This document shows, one piece after another, positions 45,593-57,100 of a stretch of DNA of 58,613 bases. The translations under genes were made by a program, and so were the position numbers. Below the pieces are notes generated by a model. The model was not told where the DNA came from. It did no database searches and saw only the letters and a program-made list of their open reading frames with translations. The stretch spans positions 1,171,162 to 1,229,774 of the forward strand of contig KB722743.1 in assembly GCA_000349905.1 (NCBI GenBank). Direction: 5' to 3'. The first letter of the stretch is position 1. Each line of letters begins with the position of its first letter. The stretch comes from Volvariella volvacea V23 (taxonomy: Eukaryota; Basidiomycota; Agaricomycetes; Agaricales; Pluteaceae).

Positions 45593-46777
45593 ATGCCATC
45601 CCAACCCATAGCAAGTGAGTTTATTGCGAGTTAATACGACCAAGTCAAGCTGAATTCGGAATAGGTTACCGTCATGAAGCCACTACGTCGACTCGAACCA
45701 ATTACGAAGCTAATAACAAACCCTTGCCTCCAAAACCGCCATCGAGTCCACTACCTCCGGATTCCCACCCATTCCCACTGGATCACCTTCTGGAATTTGG
45801 ACTTGACGCTAGGACTAAACGGAGGAACCTCAAGGCGAAGTACAACGCCGCTAGACAAGGCTCTGATGATCTCGAATGTACAGCCACGGACTCGAGTCTT
45901 CGTCGCTCGCTATCCGATGGCCGCGCACAACGACCAATTGCCAAGGTTGATTTGAAGCCTTTGTTGCCGAGATATCGTCGAGTCGTGTCTGATTCTGCTG
46001 GAAGTCTGCTCACCGATATGTCGGAAGAGGTTAGGCCCCAGCATGAACCAGCTGAGTCAACGAGCACAACTAGCAGTAGAACAGGAGAGGGTCGAACGTC
46101 AATTGAGGAGGGAACAAGCGCAGAGGAGCAAGGGTACTTAAAAGAACCCCTTGGACGCGACCACACTATTACACTGGGAAACTCGTCGAGACAAGTCATA
46201 ATGTATAATGGCTCAAAGAACTCCCGGCAACGATATACGACTGCAACACCACCTGGAGTTTACTGTCCATGGATTTTGCGACCCGTTCAACCACTAAATA
46301 TCGTTAGACGCAGCAGCCCCCCGTGTTGTAGAGACAGCTTGTTATACGACAGTCACAACAACAAAGCTCATTTCAGAGCTCTTCAGTCTGAGCCTCTTCT
46401 GCCCCCGTCATCACCGTCATTGTCATTATCACCTGAGCCATCGCAAGTACTACCGCCTGCACCTTCACCCTCATCAATACTGTTGCCACCCGAGTTCTCT
46501 GACTCGGACTTAAGCTGTAGTTCTATTGAGCCTAACTGCAGTTGGCCTTCCCAATCTAGAAAGCCTTGCGTGATCTGGAAGTCGAGCCATTTTGACAGCG
46601 GCACAGACAAACTAGTATCTAATCCTTTGAGTCCGCCGACTCCAAGCGGGCGGCACGCTTGGAGGCGTCACTCTACGATTCAAGAAGGTAGGAAACTAAG
46701 TTATTCTCGAGGGTGCATTTTGACTCATTTTGCACGTAGAAGAAGAGGTACCTGTAGCTGCATCGGAATCATGGTAG
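45593..46777 (+). CDS. Unrecognised proline/serine-rich protein
   Basis: Three exons (45593-45614, 45665-46687, 46740-46777) encode 360 residues. The start has a good context (CCACC before ATG) and the first exon is only 22 nt. The protein is low in hydrophobic segments and rich in Pro, Ser and Arg, with proline runs (P-L-P-P-K-P-P and L-L-P-P-S-S-P-S-L-S-L-S) and a basic segment with R-T-K-R-R-N-L-K-A-K. With the last intron removed it ends in an acidic peptide and a terminal tryptophan (E-E-E-E-V-P-V-A-A-S-E-S-W). It looks disordered and regulatory. No domain recognised. Confidence 0.6.
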
Positions 46778-46999
46778 TCTGCCCTGTATGCATATAGCAC
46801 GAGCATTTATGCTGCTTTTTAAGCCCTGATTATTATTCTTCGTTATGGCCTATATATCAATTTCACTGAATCATCTGTTTTTTATAACGCCGCGAACGTC
46901 TGACGGCATGCCAGCTAATACACAGTAATTTAAACTTGAATTGTTGATATTGCAATTAAATTGTACCCTTCGTTATACATTTAGCGAGCAACGATTGGA

Positions 47000-47006
47000 T
47001 ATAAAT
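47000..47006 (+). promoter_or_regulatory. TATA box of the 47.1 kb gene
   Basis: TATAAAT is about 100 bases before the ATG and is followed by a C/A-rich leader. Confidence 0.45.
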
Positions 47007-47102
47007 GGCATAGCCAAGTAGACGCAAAGTTCTTCACCATCTTCACTTCATCATATCAACTTCTATTACGAATACTTGACGACCTACCGTCCAACACAAA
47101 TC

Positions 47103-47417
47103 ATGTCACAGCTGCAATTGGCAGGTGAACGCCACCAAAGGCTATCTACCCGCAAAAAGCTAAATTGTGATACGCGAACGGTTTCTGAAGGGTTCTCGTA
47201 CACTGTTTTGGATGCAGAAGAACATCTGCTGAGCCCTTCAACACCGACGTATGGAGATTATCTTCACCCTATCGCCATCACGGATCTAGAAACGCGCTCA
47301 AGAGCTTCAGATACAAGCAGAATCAATATAATTCAACTCACGCACCCCGTTTTCAGGCCATATGTAACGCTGTGTCTTTTCCTCCTATACGTATACGATA
47401 GGAGCTGCCATGCATAA
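47103..47417 (+). CDS. Unrecognised small protein
   Basis: A single open frame of 104 codons starting at the ATG after the TATA box. The N-terminal 80 residues are polar; the last 20 are hydrophobic (Y-V-T-L-C-L-F-L-L-Y-V-Y) and could form a membrane anchor. A possible donor directly after codon 7 makes an alternative spliced form possible. No family recognised. Confidence 0.4.
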   Translation: MSQLQLAGERHQRLSTRKKLNCDTRTVSEGFSYTVLDAEEHLLSPSTPTYGDYLHPIAITDLETRSRASDTSRINIIQLTHPVFRPYVTLCLFLLYVYDRSCHA

Positions 47418-49757
47418 CTGTCTGAAAACGCCCTACGGAGTGGAAATGTCGTATTCCACCCTGTGACCGATTCTCAAGCTTTTGTGAGCAAGATCTCAAT
47501 TGTTCTGGTGATGACGTCGGATGATTCGAGTTGCATATGCACCTCTTTGTCGTAACTACGATCCTTTGTGTTATGCTCTGTGATAAGACCTAGTATTGCG
47601 CATGCAGCATACCTAGTTAAGCGTCTTCGTTTCATGTATATCTCCCTACGCAAGTGTGTAGGATAAGGTTAACGTTCACTCTGCTACAAGCGGTTGCACT
47701 TGACAGACTCCACAAAGGGACGGATATAGCCCTTACCACGCAGCGGGTTTTCACGGCGCTTTCATGGAATGGAGCGCTGATTATGGGGTGTGAGCTTGGC
47801 TACTTGAACAAATGGTCTTGATGTGCAGCAACTGTTTATATTGATGGCCGCAAACAGTGCATCCAAGGTTAAGCATTGCAGAGGTGTCCTTTTCGAGGCT
47901 GACAGGCGAATTGAGGCGTCTGTTCCCAGCGCACGCCATGACGTTGTATCGTTGACTGGACGGAACAAGCCTTTCGCCGAACCCTCAAAAGAACAATACT
48001 GCCCCGTGAAATCGGTGTGCAACGTGTTGGAAAGCGAGACATTGAGTTACGTGCATACACCCACAGTTAACGTTAGGAGTAGGAAGCCCAAGCTCTCTCA
48101 CCGATAGTAGGATGGAATAAATGATGGCTTCCTATCGTACCTTACGTGCCTTTAATAAAGTGGCTTGTCCACTTGCCGCTCTGTTTTCCTTCTACCATCT
48201 GTTAGTCCTGACAGCTTTCACGACAGGGAGGAGTTTCTGCAGTACTACAGGCTTCTTCGACCATTCGCGAATTCATTTATACAGCCTGGACTACATTGAT
48301 AAGTGGTCCAGGACAATCCAGTGACATACCACTTGAGACCTGGGAACCAGGTTTGCACCAATTGAGGAACGCTTTGATAAGAATGTGGGAGGCCGCAGCT
48401 CCAGATTGGCAAGAATGACCATGAGAAAAGCTATACAAGGTCATCAGTACCGGTAAGTGGACCGAGAGGGACCGTGACGCATATGATCTCCTTGTCATCA
48501 CTGGCATCAAGGGACACACTACCTTCGACTCAAGAGGGTTACATTGATCAACCTGGACGGACTTGTCACCTTATTCCTCCACCCGTCAGAGGGGCTATCG
48601 GGACCGAAGACAAGCCACGCTCGCGGAGTTTCTTAAGTCCCTTCTGGGAGGAACAGTGATCGAAGGTGCGTCGCTGCAAGCCTCCTGAAGATCGCTGATG
48701 ACTGCCTCCCCATCAACTTCTGGTGTTAAAAGGGCCGCAAGTAAGTGTTCAACAAGGGGGGGGACAAGGAAGGCGGTAATACGGACGGTGGTGCCCTTCA
48801 AGAAATCCCACGACACCAGCGGTGTTTGTCGAATGTGCAGAAGTTGCTCCAAAGCACATGGAGTGTCAGGAATGGATACCTGATTAGACCAGTGAAACGG
48901 GCACATTTAATCTCCGGAAACGATGACAAGGACGGTTGTACGAACTTGCAAGTGAATAATTTCGGCGCCGACAGCAACAGTTTTGCCAGTCACTCCACAA
49001 CGCTGTGGCCATGGGTGCTTATGCCGTAATACCACCTTCGGCGTGAGTTGGCACATGAGCTGGGACGCCCAAGAATGATCAGAAAGATCATGACAGAATG
49101 TCTTGGAAATGTGCCTTTGGGAGTTAGCCTGTGCGTTACCAGTCGTACCACAACCTGAGTACGGTCTCCACTGGGCAACGCAGACGGAGGTTCGCATTAC
49201 CGTCGTTCAAGGAGGGGTCGTAGTACGCCATTATGCCATAACCTGCATGTCCCTTCGTGAATGGGTGTCTCCGGGGTCATGACTACTTCTGAAGCAGGGA
49301 AAGAAAAGGGAACTGAGAACAAGACCGGAGGGAGATGAAAGAGCGGTGCCTAACCATTTTGGTGCTGCGAGGATTCCACGCTCAGGTTGGCATGTGCTGT
49401 AAGCGTGAGCCAACAGTCGCCACGATATTCCTTCGTCCACTCGCGTAGAAGTTTTGACGACCTGGTGAGGTCCCGAAAGCTGGACAACATTCAAGTCCAG
49501 CGGCCATATTCGCCTCGGATAAACTTCGGAAATGAAAAACCCACGGCCGATGCAGATTTTTACGTCCAATTCAACATCCACCACAGCGAGGCCTATCCTC
49601 CAGGAACGTCGACCGCGATGAACCCCGGCGCCAACGGAAAGGTATGCAAATCTGCGCCATCACCAGTCGCTGTGCCATTTCTGATCCTTTACGGAAAAGA
49701 TCCAAGGTATTGAGCACCTTACTATGCCTTTTGATGCATTATCGTGATCTGCGATAG
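47418..49757. other. Region with coding-like but interrupted frames
   Basis: Between 48.3 and 48.7 kb the plus strand gives protein-like stretches (for example L-R-N-A-L-I-R-M-W-E-A-A-A-P-D-W, and further on K-L-Y-K-V-I-S-T-G-K-W-T-E-R-D) in one frame broken by stops. Between 48.6 and 48.9 kb the minus strand reads L-L-H-I-R-Q-T-P-L-V-S-W-D-F-L-K. No family is recognised. This may be the remains of a mobile element or a decayed gene. Confidence 0.3.
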
Positions 49758-52689
49758 CTGTAAAGCAACTACCACCGGAGTTCTATACCCAGTATCTTTC
49801 CGAGAATGCCAAGGAACGAAAGCCGAGTCCCAGTATGTGAAGGCGTACTCCAACAATAAAGTCCTGACAGACGCTCGTGTCAGTTCGCAGCTTGATGCCT
49901 TTAGAAGCCACGCCAGGCCTCGTTTCGTTCCTCGCCGGAAAGCCTAACGCGTCCACCTTTCCTTTCACTTCTCTATCGTTTTCCGCCAAACCACCGCCAG
50001 GTCCGACAAAGGGCGAGGAGGGTGCACCCGTAAACATAACACTGTCGGATGCCGAACTAGCAGAGGGTCTGCAGTATGGACCAACGGATGGACAAAAGAA
50101 GTTATGTGATTGGATTTACGAGTTGCAGGCTTGGTCGCATGGGAGGAAGCGCGGTGAAGGGTGGAAGGTTTCCATTGGATCAGGTTCACAGGATTTGATC
50201 TTCAAGGTGAGCTGTCTATCTCGCGTCAATTTCTGGCTCGCACGGCTCTCTACTAAGTGCGTGGCGAGGACGCGTTACGTATTCGGGTAATTTTAATCGA
50301 GGTTTTTAACCGTATGGGGCGTCTGAGCAGTCTTGGTCTTAGTGCGACAGGATGAACGATGGTATCCCTACCGCATTGTCGCCTCCAACTATTCAGTGAC
50401 GGCCTTTCGAGAACTTATTGCTGACGTACAATTCATATTAGGCCGTCACTGCTACAGTCAATCCCGGTGATCCTGTTCTAGTGGAAACGCCCGTCTACGC
50501 GTATGCTCCCCCAGTTTCACGTGGAGGCCTTTCTGGCACTAATCACTTTCATTCCAGTGGCGTACTCCCTATGTTCCAATCACTTCATTGCGAATTGCTT
50601 GGTATGTGCTCTGCTCTTCACGTTCTCTCACCTTTTTTGACCTGCTCGTTGACATCCGCTTGGAATTTCTAATATCGGTTACACTCATACGGGCGAACCT
50701 GAATTTCAACCATCAATGGAAACTGGGTGACGTTAAATCACACATCGTCTCCTGTTTTCGAAACCTTGTCATTTCGTCATCCCACCCTTCACCCCAAATG
50801 CACTAATTGCGACCGAATAATTTTATCGTCCTCGCCGCCATCAGAGGTCCTTACGGATGCATCCGGTATTAAATCGAGTTCATTGCGCTCTATAATGGAG
50901 ACATGGCCTGCTGGCAAGGCCAAACCAAAGGTGCTTTATACGGTTCCTGTAAGTGCCCTCATGCTTCATGTGTCACATTCTCCTATCCCAGGCTGCTTTT
51001 GAGTGGCTTTTCTGAGAGTGGGAACAGTTAGAGTAAATCCGGGCTGGTGATAAAGGCTAACTCGGAACCTTCTTTCCCCATGCGTAGTATGGATGCAACC
51101 CTACTGGGATGACTGCCACATTGGAACGGCGCAAGGAGGTCCTTCAAATTGCCAAGGAATACAACATATTGATTCTTGAAGGTCAGCCACCTTTTCTCGT
51201 ATTTCATGGCCATCCCTGTCCGTCTGGAAGGGTAATCCCAGCCTTATCTCATCTATCGCAATCGTTCGTCCTCGCTTTTTTTCACATGTGCCTTCCTGGG
51301 TGCTGAGCTGACAATTTGTTTACCCTGCTCGCCTCTATCCACGACGCGGAACAATAGATGACCCGTACTTTTATTTGTACTATGGCAAAGCCCCGAGATA
51401 CCCTTCGTATTTTGCTCTTGAACGAGAAGAATCCGAAGTCGGAAGAGTAGTGCGATTTGATAGTTTCTCGAAAATTCTCTCAGCTGGTATCCGAATTGGG
51501 TTTGCATCTGGGCCAGAACCGATCCTGCGGGCGATGGATGCTCATGTACGTGCACCTCTTTCTTCTCTATTGGGCGGTTTTTCTACTTTGGTCCGCTTTT
51601 GGCCTCTTCTCTGCCTATTGTCACCTGGCGCTGCGCCGATCCTCCTATTGGTGCTGGGGCCGCTTGTCCCTGTCCTACCTTGTTTGGTAGCGTCTAAATG
51701 GTCACCCACACTGACCTGGCGAGCCCACAAGCGCGCTTCCATTGACGATTCCACCGATCGCCCACGCCTTCCCTCGCCCCTATGCGCTTCCATCCCTGCA
51801 TATCTTTCTCCGTGATTTTCGTCTTTCGAAGCTATTCTACGGGTGACAGATGTGCAATTGATAATCACGGGATGGCGAATGGGGACACACGACAATCCTT
51901 CGCTATACAAATGCCTCGGGCTTTGGTTCTCCATTATGATCATTTCGCGGTTTCTCCATGTGGATCGAGGTGTCATAAGGCCTTGGTTAAGTTTGGATGG
52001 GTCTTTCTCCATCGAGTCCTTACGCGTAATCGATGGGGATAATTGGGAAAGTCTGTCGGCTGGATAATTGCTTTGTTGCTCCATTGTTGAGATGTCCACT
52101 CTATGCTCCAGCGCCTACGTAGACCGTTTTTGGCTAACCACTGTCGAACTTGCAGACCATGACGTCCAATCTGCAAGTATCTGGACTGACCCAGATAATC
52201 GCCTTTAAGCTTTTGGATGCATGGGGATGTGCGGGGTTTGTCGCACACACTGAGCGCGTTTCTGCGTTTTACAAACAGAAGTGTGATGTATTCGAAAACG
52301 CTTTACGCAAATATCTCGACGGACTGGTACAATGGACAACGCCGGAGGCAGGAATGTTCTTCTGGTAAGCATTACATCCAATGATGTCGTAATATTATAT
52401 TAACTGCGACGATACGAATAGGTTTAAACTAATCATCAATCCGGGGGATGAAGGCGATACTGATGAAGGAGATTCTCTTGCCATCATACGAAAAAAGGCC
52501 TTTGAAAACGGTGTTTTGGCATTGCCAGGATCCGTTTTCTTGCCCAGTGGTAGGAATACTGGATATGTGCGGGCCGCATTCAGCTTGTCTACTGAAGAGG
52601 AAGTAGAGGAGGGCATGAAGAGGTTGAGGAAAGTGCTTTTGGAAGCACGGGAGGAGGCTTCAGCGCTAAGGAACGGGACTCCGAAGTAG
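49758..52689 (+). CDS. PLP-dependent aminotransferase, ARO8/2-aminoadipate type; 5' end unresolved
   Basis: Nine exons recognised (49758-49832, 49884-50206, 50442-50500, 50558-50601, 50845-50948, 51088-51181, 51358-51545, 52156-52364, 52422-52689), about 454 residues. Class I/II aminotransferase landmarks are all present: R-K-P-S-P-I-R near the start, A-E-G-L-Q-Y-G-P-T-D-G for substrate and dimer contact, G-S-G-S-Q-D-L, E-T-P-V-Y, Y-G-C-N-P-T-G (cofactor-binding Asn), D-D-P-Y-F-Y (Asp and Tyr at the pyridine ring), and S-F-S-K with the Schiff-base lysine. Relatives transaminate aromatic amino acids, kynurenine or 2-aminoadipate. No ATG could be assigned: the first exon seems to begin with A-V-K-Q-L-P-P-E-F-Y after an AG acceptor, or from an ATA codon. 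Intron 7 is 610 nt and intron 4 is 243 nt, far longer than the others. Confidence 0.85.
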
Positions 52690-53537
52690 GTTGTGCGGTG
52701 CCGCTCGGGTCCTGGTCGGCTGATGGTCTGCTGTGGATGATGTGATGCGAAGACGGAAATGAAAATACTTGATTTTGGGATAAAGGGAATGAATGTTTCA
52801 GCAGCGCGGAAATGATGGGTAGTGGCGTTGGGCTGAGGAAGACTGAGAAGGGAAAGGATATGAGAGTGTACGTTACAATGGTCAGGACTTTTGCTAAATG
52901 AAGTAGAACAATGATTCTGGATTGGTGGAAGAGGAACGATATCACATGTGGAAGGCGGGCTGTGCCGACCAAATGATATCAGCTTGATGCGTCTCGTCTG
53001 GGGGCAGAACTAGGAAATGAAGTGAGCAAGCTGTCATTTTCAATGAAGTGCATCGTACTTGATGTCCGCTGAAGAAATTTGGATGTTATGAGTCATCCAA
53101 TACCACGGCGTAGAAACTTGCATCTAGCAACCTTAGAAACAGAAGGAGACGCGAATACGCGCGATTTTCCTCAAACTATTGCGTTTACCCACCCTGAGTC
53201 ATTCCTTTGACTCAATACTCATTTAACCTAACCATACGTGTCACAAACAATGGGGACGACTCTACATGCACCACTCTAACGCATCATGCGACGCTTCGCT
53301 GCACCACCCGATTGAAAAGCGGTACAATCGGATTTCTCGTTGTATCAACCTGAATGGCGCAGTCTTCGAGCTTCAGAAACCTGAATGGGGTCAGAAGACA
53401 AAAAGTAAAATGGATTAGCTTCCTGATTTAACCCTCCCATCGTCGCTCTTGCTTTTTCACGCGCTCATTGGCTGATTGAGCTGGTCTTCGGGGTCATGAT
53501 GCGCGGTGTATTCTCATTCCGTCTTCAGGCCGCTATG
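52690..53537. other. Intergenic region between convergent genes
   Basis: No gene seen. A minus-strand frame of 127 codons at 52589-52972 overlaps the aminotransferase 3' end and is not supported. Confidence 0.5.
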
Positions 53538-54183
53538 TTAACTTTTTTGCCCATTTGTATCCTGTGCATGAGTCGTTGCTAGGTTCTGACCACGACTCGC
53601 CCTAGCAATGGTCCCTGGATGACTGATGATCTTTCTGACTCACCGATACGCCGTAGAATCGTTCGATGCCTATCTCTTCCCTTTTGTGAGGGCGCATCAG
53701 CTGTCCAAAGGTCATCAAACTCGAGCGGCATCGTTTGAATTCCATTCACAGGGGAAGTGAGCACGCAATCCCACCTGTATGTATTACCAGATGCAGGAAA
53801 TGGAGGTTCAATGACAAGGGATATGTAAACCACCAACGGCGTTGTTAAGACCCCTTGACGTTCAGTGATACAAATGAACTTGGATCCAGGATTGGATTTC
53901 CGAGTTCCTTAAAGTTCACAATAAAGTTTGATAACAAGGAATTGCCTTCTTGAGGAAGGTTCAAACCCAGCGAGTGGAACGGTTCGGTGACAGAGGGGGA
54001 AGAAGGATAAAGTTTGGCAAGTTGGGAGGGTGAGGGGCCATGAGGCCATTGATGGGAGAAATACGGATAAGGTTTGGGCTTGTGTCTTATGGGCGATAGG
54101 AACCGAGAGTCTGGATTGGGCGATTTTGGGTTCGATTTTAGAGGATCGAATGTGGGTGCTTTTACATTTGGTCCAAGTTCAAT
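53538..54183 (-). CDS. Unrecognised gene, 5' end missing
   Basis: Three exons join in frame (54183-53852, 53774-53644, 53614-53538), giving about 180 residues without a start codon. The first is open for 110 codons with a proline- and serine-rich part (for example K-S-P-N-P-D-S-R-F-L-S-P) and then a more ordered segment (L-G-L-N-L-P-Q-E-G-N-S-L-L-S-N-F-I-V-N-F). The second begins W-D-C-V-L-T-S-P-V-N-G and holds a P-L-E-F-D-D-L-W-T-A-D motif. The phases of both introns fit. The start must lie upstream of 54183 in an exon that I could not find, or the gene is truncated. No family recognised. Confidence 0.45.
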
Positions 54184-57100
54184 TCATTTACCCTGCCGTT
54201 GTGGCAACACGCGCGTACGTTGGCAGCTGTTGGTTGTTGGTGTTTTGATTGTGGGGACTCGGCTAGGTACCCAGCTAAATGCATTTTGGTCACTGGCGCG
54301 CGCTTATGGTATTTTGACATTAAAACTCAATTTGTGAGCAGCCAGGTCTCTTTTCTCGCGGAATCATCTCTCACTTGCACGCAAAAACTTCTCTTTATCA
54401 CGCTACGAATTAGTGAGCACACTCAACGATCTTGACCACAACACCAATGCCAACTCTGGCTAATACAGCACTATTAGGGTGTCAGTGATGGCATTAATTG
54501 AAAATCTCCCATCAGCTTCATCAAGCTCAGGCTGGCCTGCACACTCGAAGCTATTGATGAATAACGGCACTGAACAGGGAATGTTTCTACTATTTTCTGG
54601 GATGGATAATTAACTGTTTGGCCCAGCTCATCCAGATCCGGGTATGACACCACCGTGTCAATATAGAATGGGGTGAGAGAGGATGAAGAAGAGAGTAAGA
54701 GGTGGAAAAGAACTGCAGTGAGATTTCGTCAGTCTGTGGCCAGGGATGAGAGGATTAGGAGAATAAAGGATGCCTTTTTTGGGCTTACCCTACAGTGTCT
54801 GAGTTGACATTCTATACCTACCAGCTAATCCCCACTATTCATAAGATGTGATCAATGCGGTTGGATTCTTTAACCAACACGAAGCAACATGACTTTCAAT
54901 CGGCGGCTCGTACAACTATGCGGTGTCATCTCTTCAAGCCTTCTGCAACCAACAGCTTGCGAGATTCCCGAGCTAGCACTCAGGCTCAGCATGTACAAGG
55001 GTGACAGACCAGGGAGCGCAAGTTAGCAAAAAGGCTCAGGCTGTCGGTGGAAGTCGGTCAGGACACTGAAGAGCCTGATTCACACATACCCAAGAGCCTC
55101 ATTGCCCTTGATCTGGGGTGTAGGTGGTCATGATAACACCCTGAGGGCCCGAGTCAGGTTTCAGAGTAGGTCACCGTTTGGGGGATGTCAGCTGCGCCGG
55201 AGAAGAGGACTTCCGTGGAGGAGGGGTTGTAATCTAAGGGTGGGATGGTGGTGGTATTGGTGTGGGGGCATAGAGTGTGGTTTTAGAAAGCACCCAGATG
55301 TCCATTGTATGCTTCTTCACTATCGAATACAGTCCAAGGTATCGGTTTAGTCATGCACTGTATGCACAAGCAGAAGGGGTAAGACGGGAATGTGCTTCTG
55401 TGGGACCAAACCCATATCTGCTGCTGACAGCTAAAGTTCCAAGCTGAGGATAATAACAAAGGAAAATTGAGAATCTGGGTAGAAGAAAGGCGCCCCACCC
55501 CCAAGCTAGGGTGCTCACCTAAGTTTCCTGACAAAGCGCTCAGATGTGAGCAAGGCGCTAGGCATAGACAGTAGGAAATGACATGTTCTGTCCAGCATTT
55601 CAAGATGTGCCAGTGCTAGTATGACAAGCCGATCTATGTCAGTGCTCATGCCTATGCTCCACGCCCACACACCTCTAATTATTAATGTCTCTAATTGAAA
55701 ATAACATGGGTTATTATTGGGTTAAAATTTGAGCTGATATAGACCATGCATTTTTTTTTGGAACAGGAGTTGTAGACTGCGGCGGCGGGGGACTGACCAT
55801 GCACTGCACCAGTAGCAGACGACTCTCATCCTCATTTAGGTCCTGGAGAATGGAGAAGAAGAACGTCTAGACAGCGCCAAAGCAAAATTAAAAAATAATA
55901 CCTTTTTAACCACATATCGCAGCTTTGACTTTTGACAGGTGGTGATGCAATGTACCCTTCGCATTTTGCCAGCTTTTGCTTCATATTTCCTTTTTGTGAA
56001 ACAAAAATTTATATAAGTGGAGGCAAGGAGACAAAGAGACAAAAAAAGGGAGTCAAAGTTGGAGATATGGTTAATATATTGGGAATTTGGAGGACAAGAA
56101 TGCTGCCAAGCCGTGGGTTGAGAGTGTCATTGGGACTGGCCCATGGTGACTTGGGCAGATGGATGGATGGTTTTGGATTACCCACGTTTAAGGCCTGAGA
56201 TTAAGATGGTACATGTAATTACATTATATTATATATATACGTGATACGCTAAGTGTATGCTACACACTAGATGCTTCACACTAAGCTATATATAGGGTAT
56301 TTGCCAGTGGGTAGATGTTTGGGTGTGTGAGAATCTCTTTTCAGTTGGGAGAGGAATGTATTATGTGTGGTGGTAGAAATTATTTGGTGGCTTCGCACTG
56401 GAGGGAATAGACTCGCATGTGGTCATGCGCTCTATCCTTCTGAATCGGTATGTGGGCATAAAAATGCTGTGAACACATAACTCGTGGTTCTGGACTTGAA
56501 ACATTCACAAGGGAGATAAGTATAGTGCATCCACAGAAGTCAGGCACATCTGCCAGCTGTACCACTACAGCTATCCATCATCCCTCCATTGCCACCCAGC
56601 TAGCCTGAGCCTGAAGCTTCTGACACGTTTCGCCACGTTCGAGTTGATGCCGGTTACAATATCAATTGGCAGCGCCACAAACTTAAATGACAGTTCCGCA
56701 TTATGAAAGTATGATCAAGAAGATGCCTGAGAGATGCTATAGAGCAGATTGATGCAGATACGGAAGAATCTCCCCCCAAAACGCAGATGTGTCAAACAAG
56801 ATAAGAAATAGAGTAAAGATTATTCTTTGGTTGCACGTTTATATGTTTAGCAGTGGCACAGATGGGCTCTTTTAATAGGTAGTATGATTAACATCTAGTT
56901 AATTATAGTGGGCCACACTGCAGTGCCGGGATTTACCTGTGTAGTCTGGCAATGAGTTGTGGTAGTGATGGTAAAAGAAAAAGGGTTATTGATTTTGGAG
57001 GAGTTTCTCAAAACATGGGTCTTAGCTTGTCTAGAAGCTTGTTAATAAAGTAGGTAATTTTGAATATGGGTATTGCATTGATATCACTATGATCAGTGTC

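Noticed and set aside
49387..49713. Possible N-terminal extension exon of the aminotransferase
   Set aside because: Joining it to 49758 breaks the frame at every GT donor tested.
51542..52099. 185-codon minus-strand frame inside the aminotransferase intron
   Set aside because: Composition is arginine-rich and unlike a folded protein, with no start context. Part overlaps the coding exon of the aminotransferase.
53955..53970. B-box-like word GGTTCAAACCC
   Set aside because: No A-box upstream at a suitable distance, and the word is inside a coding exon on the other strand.
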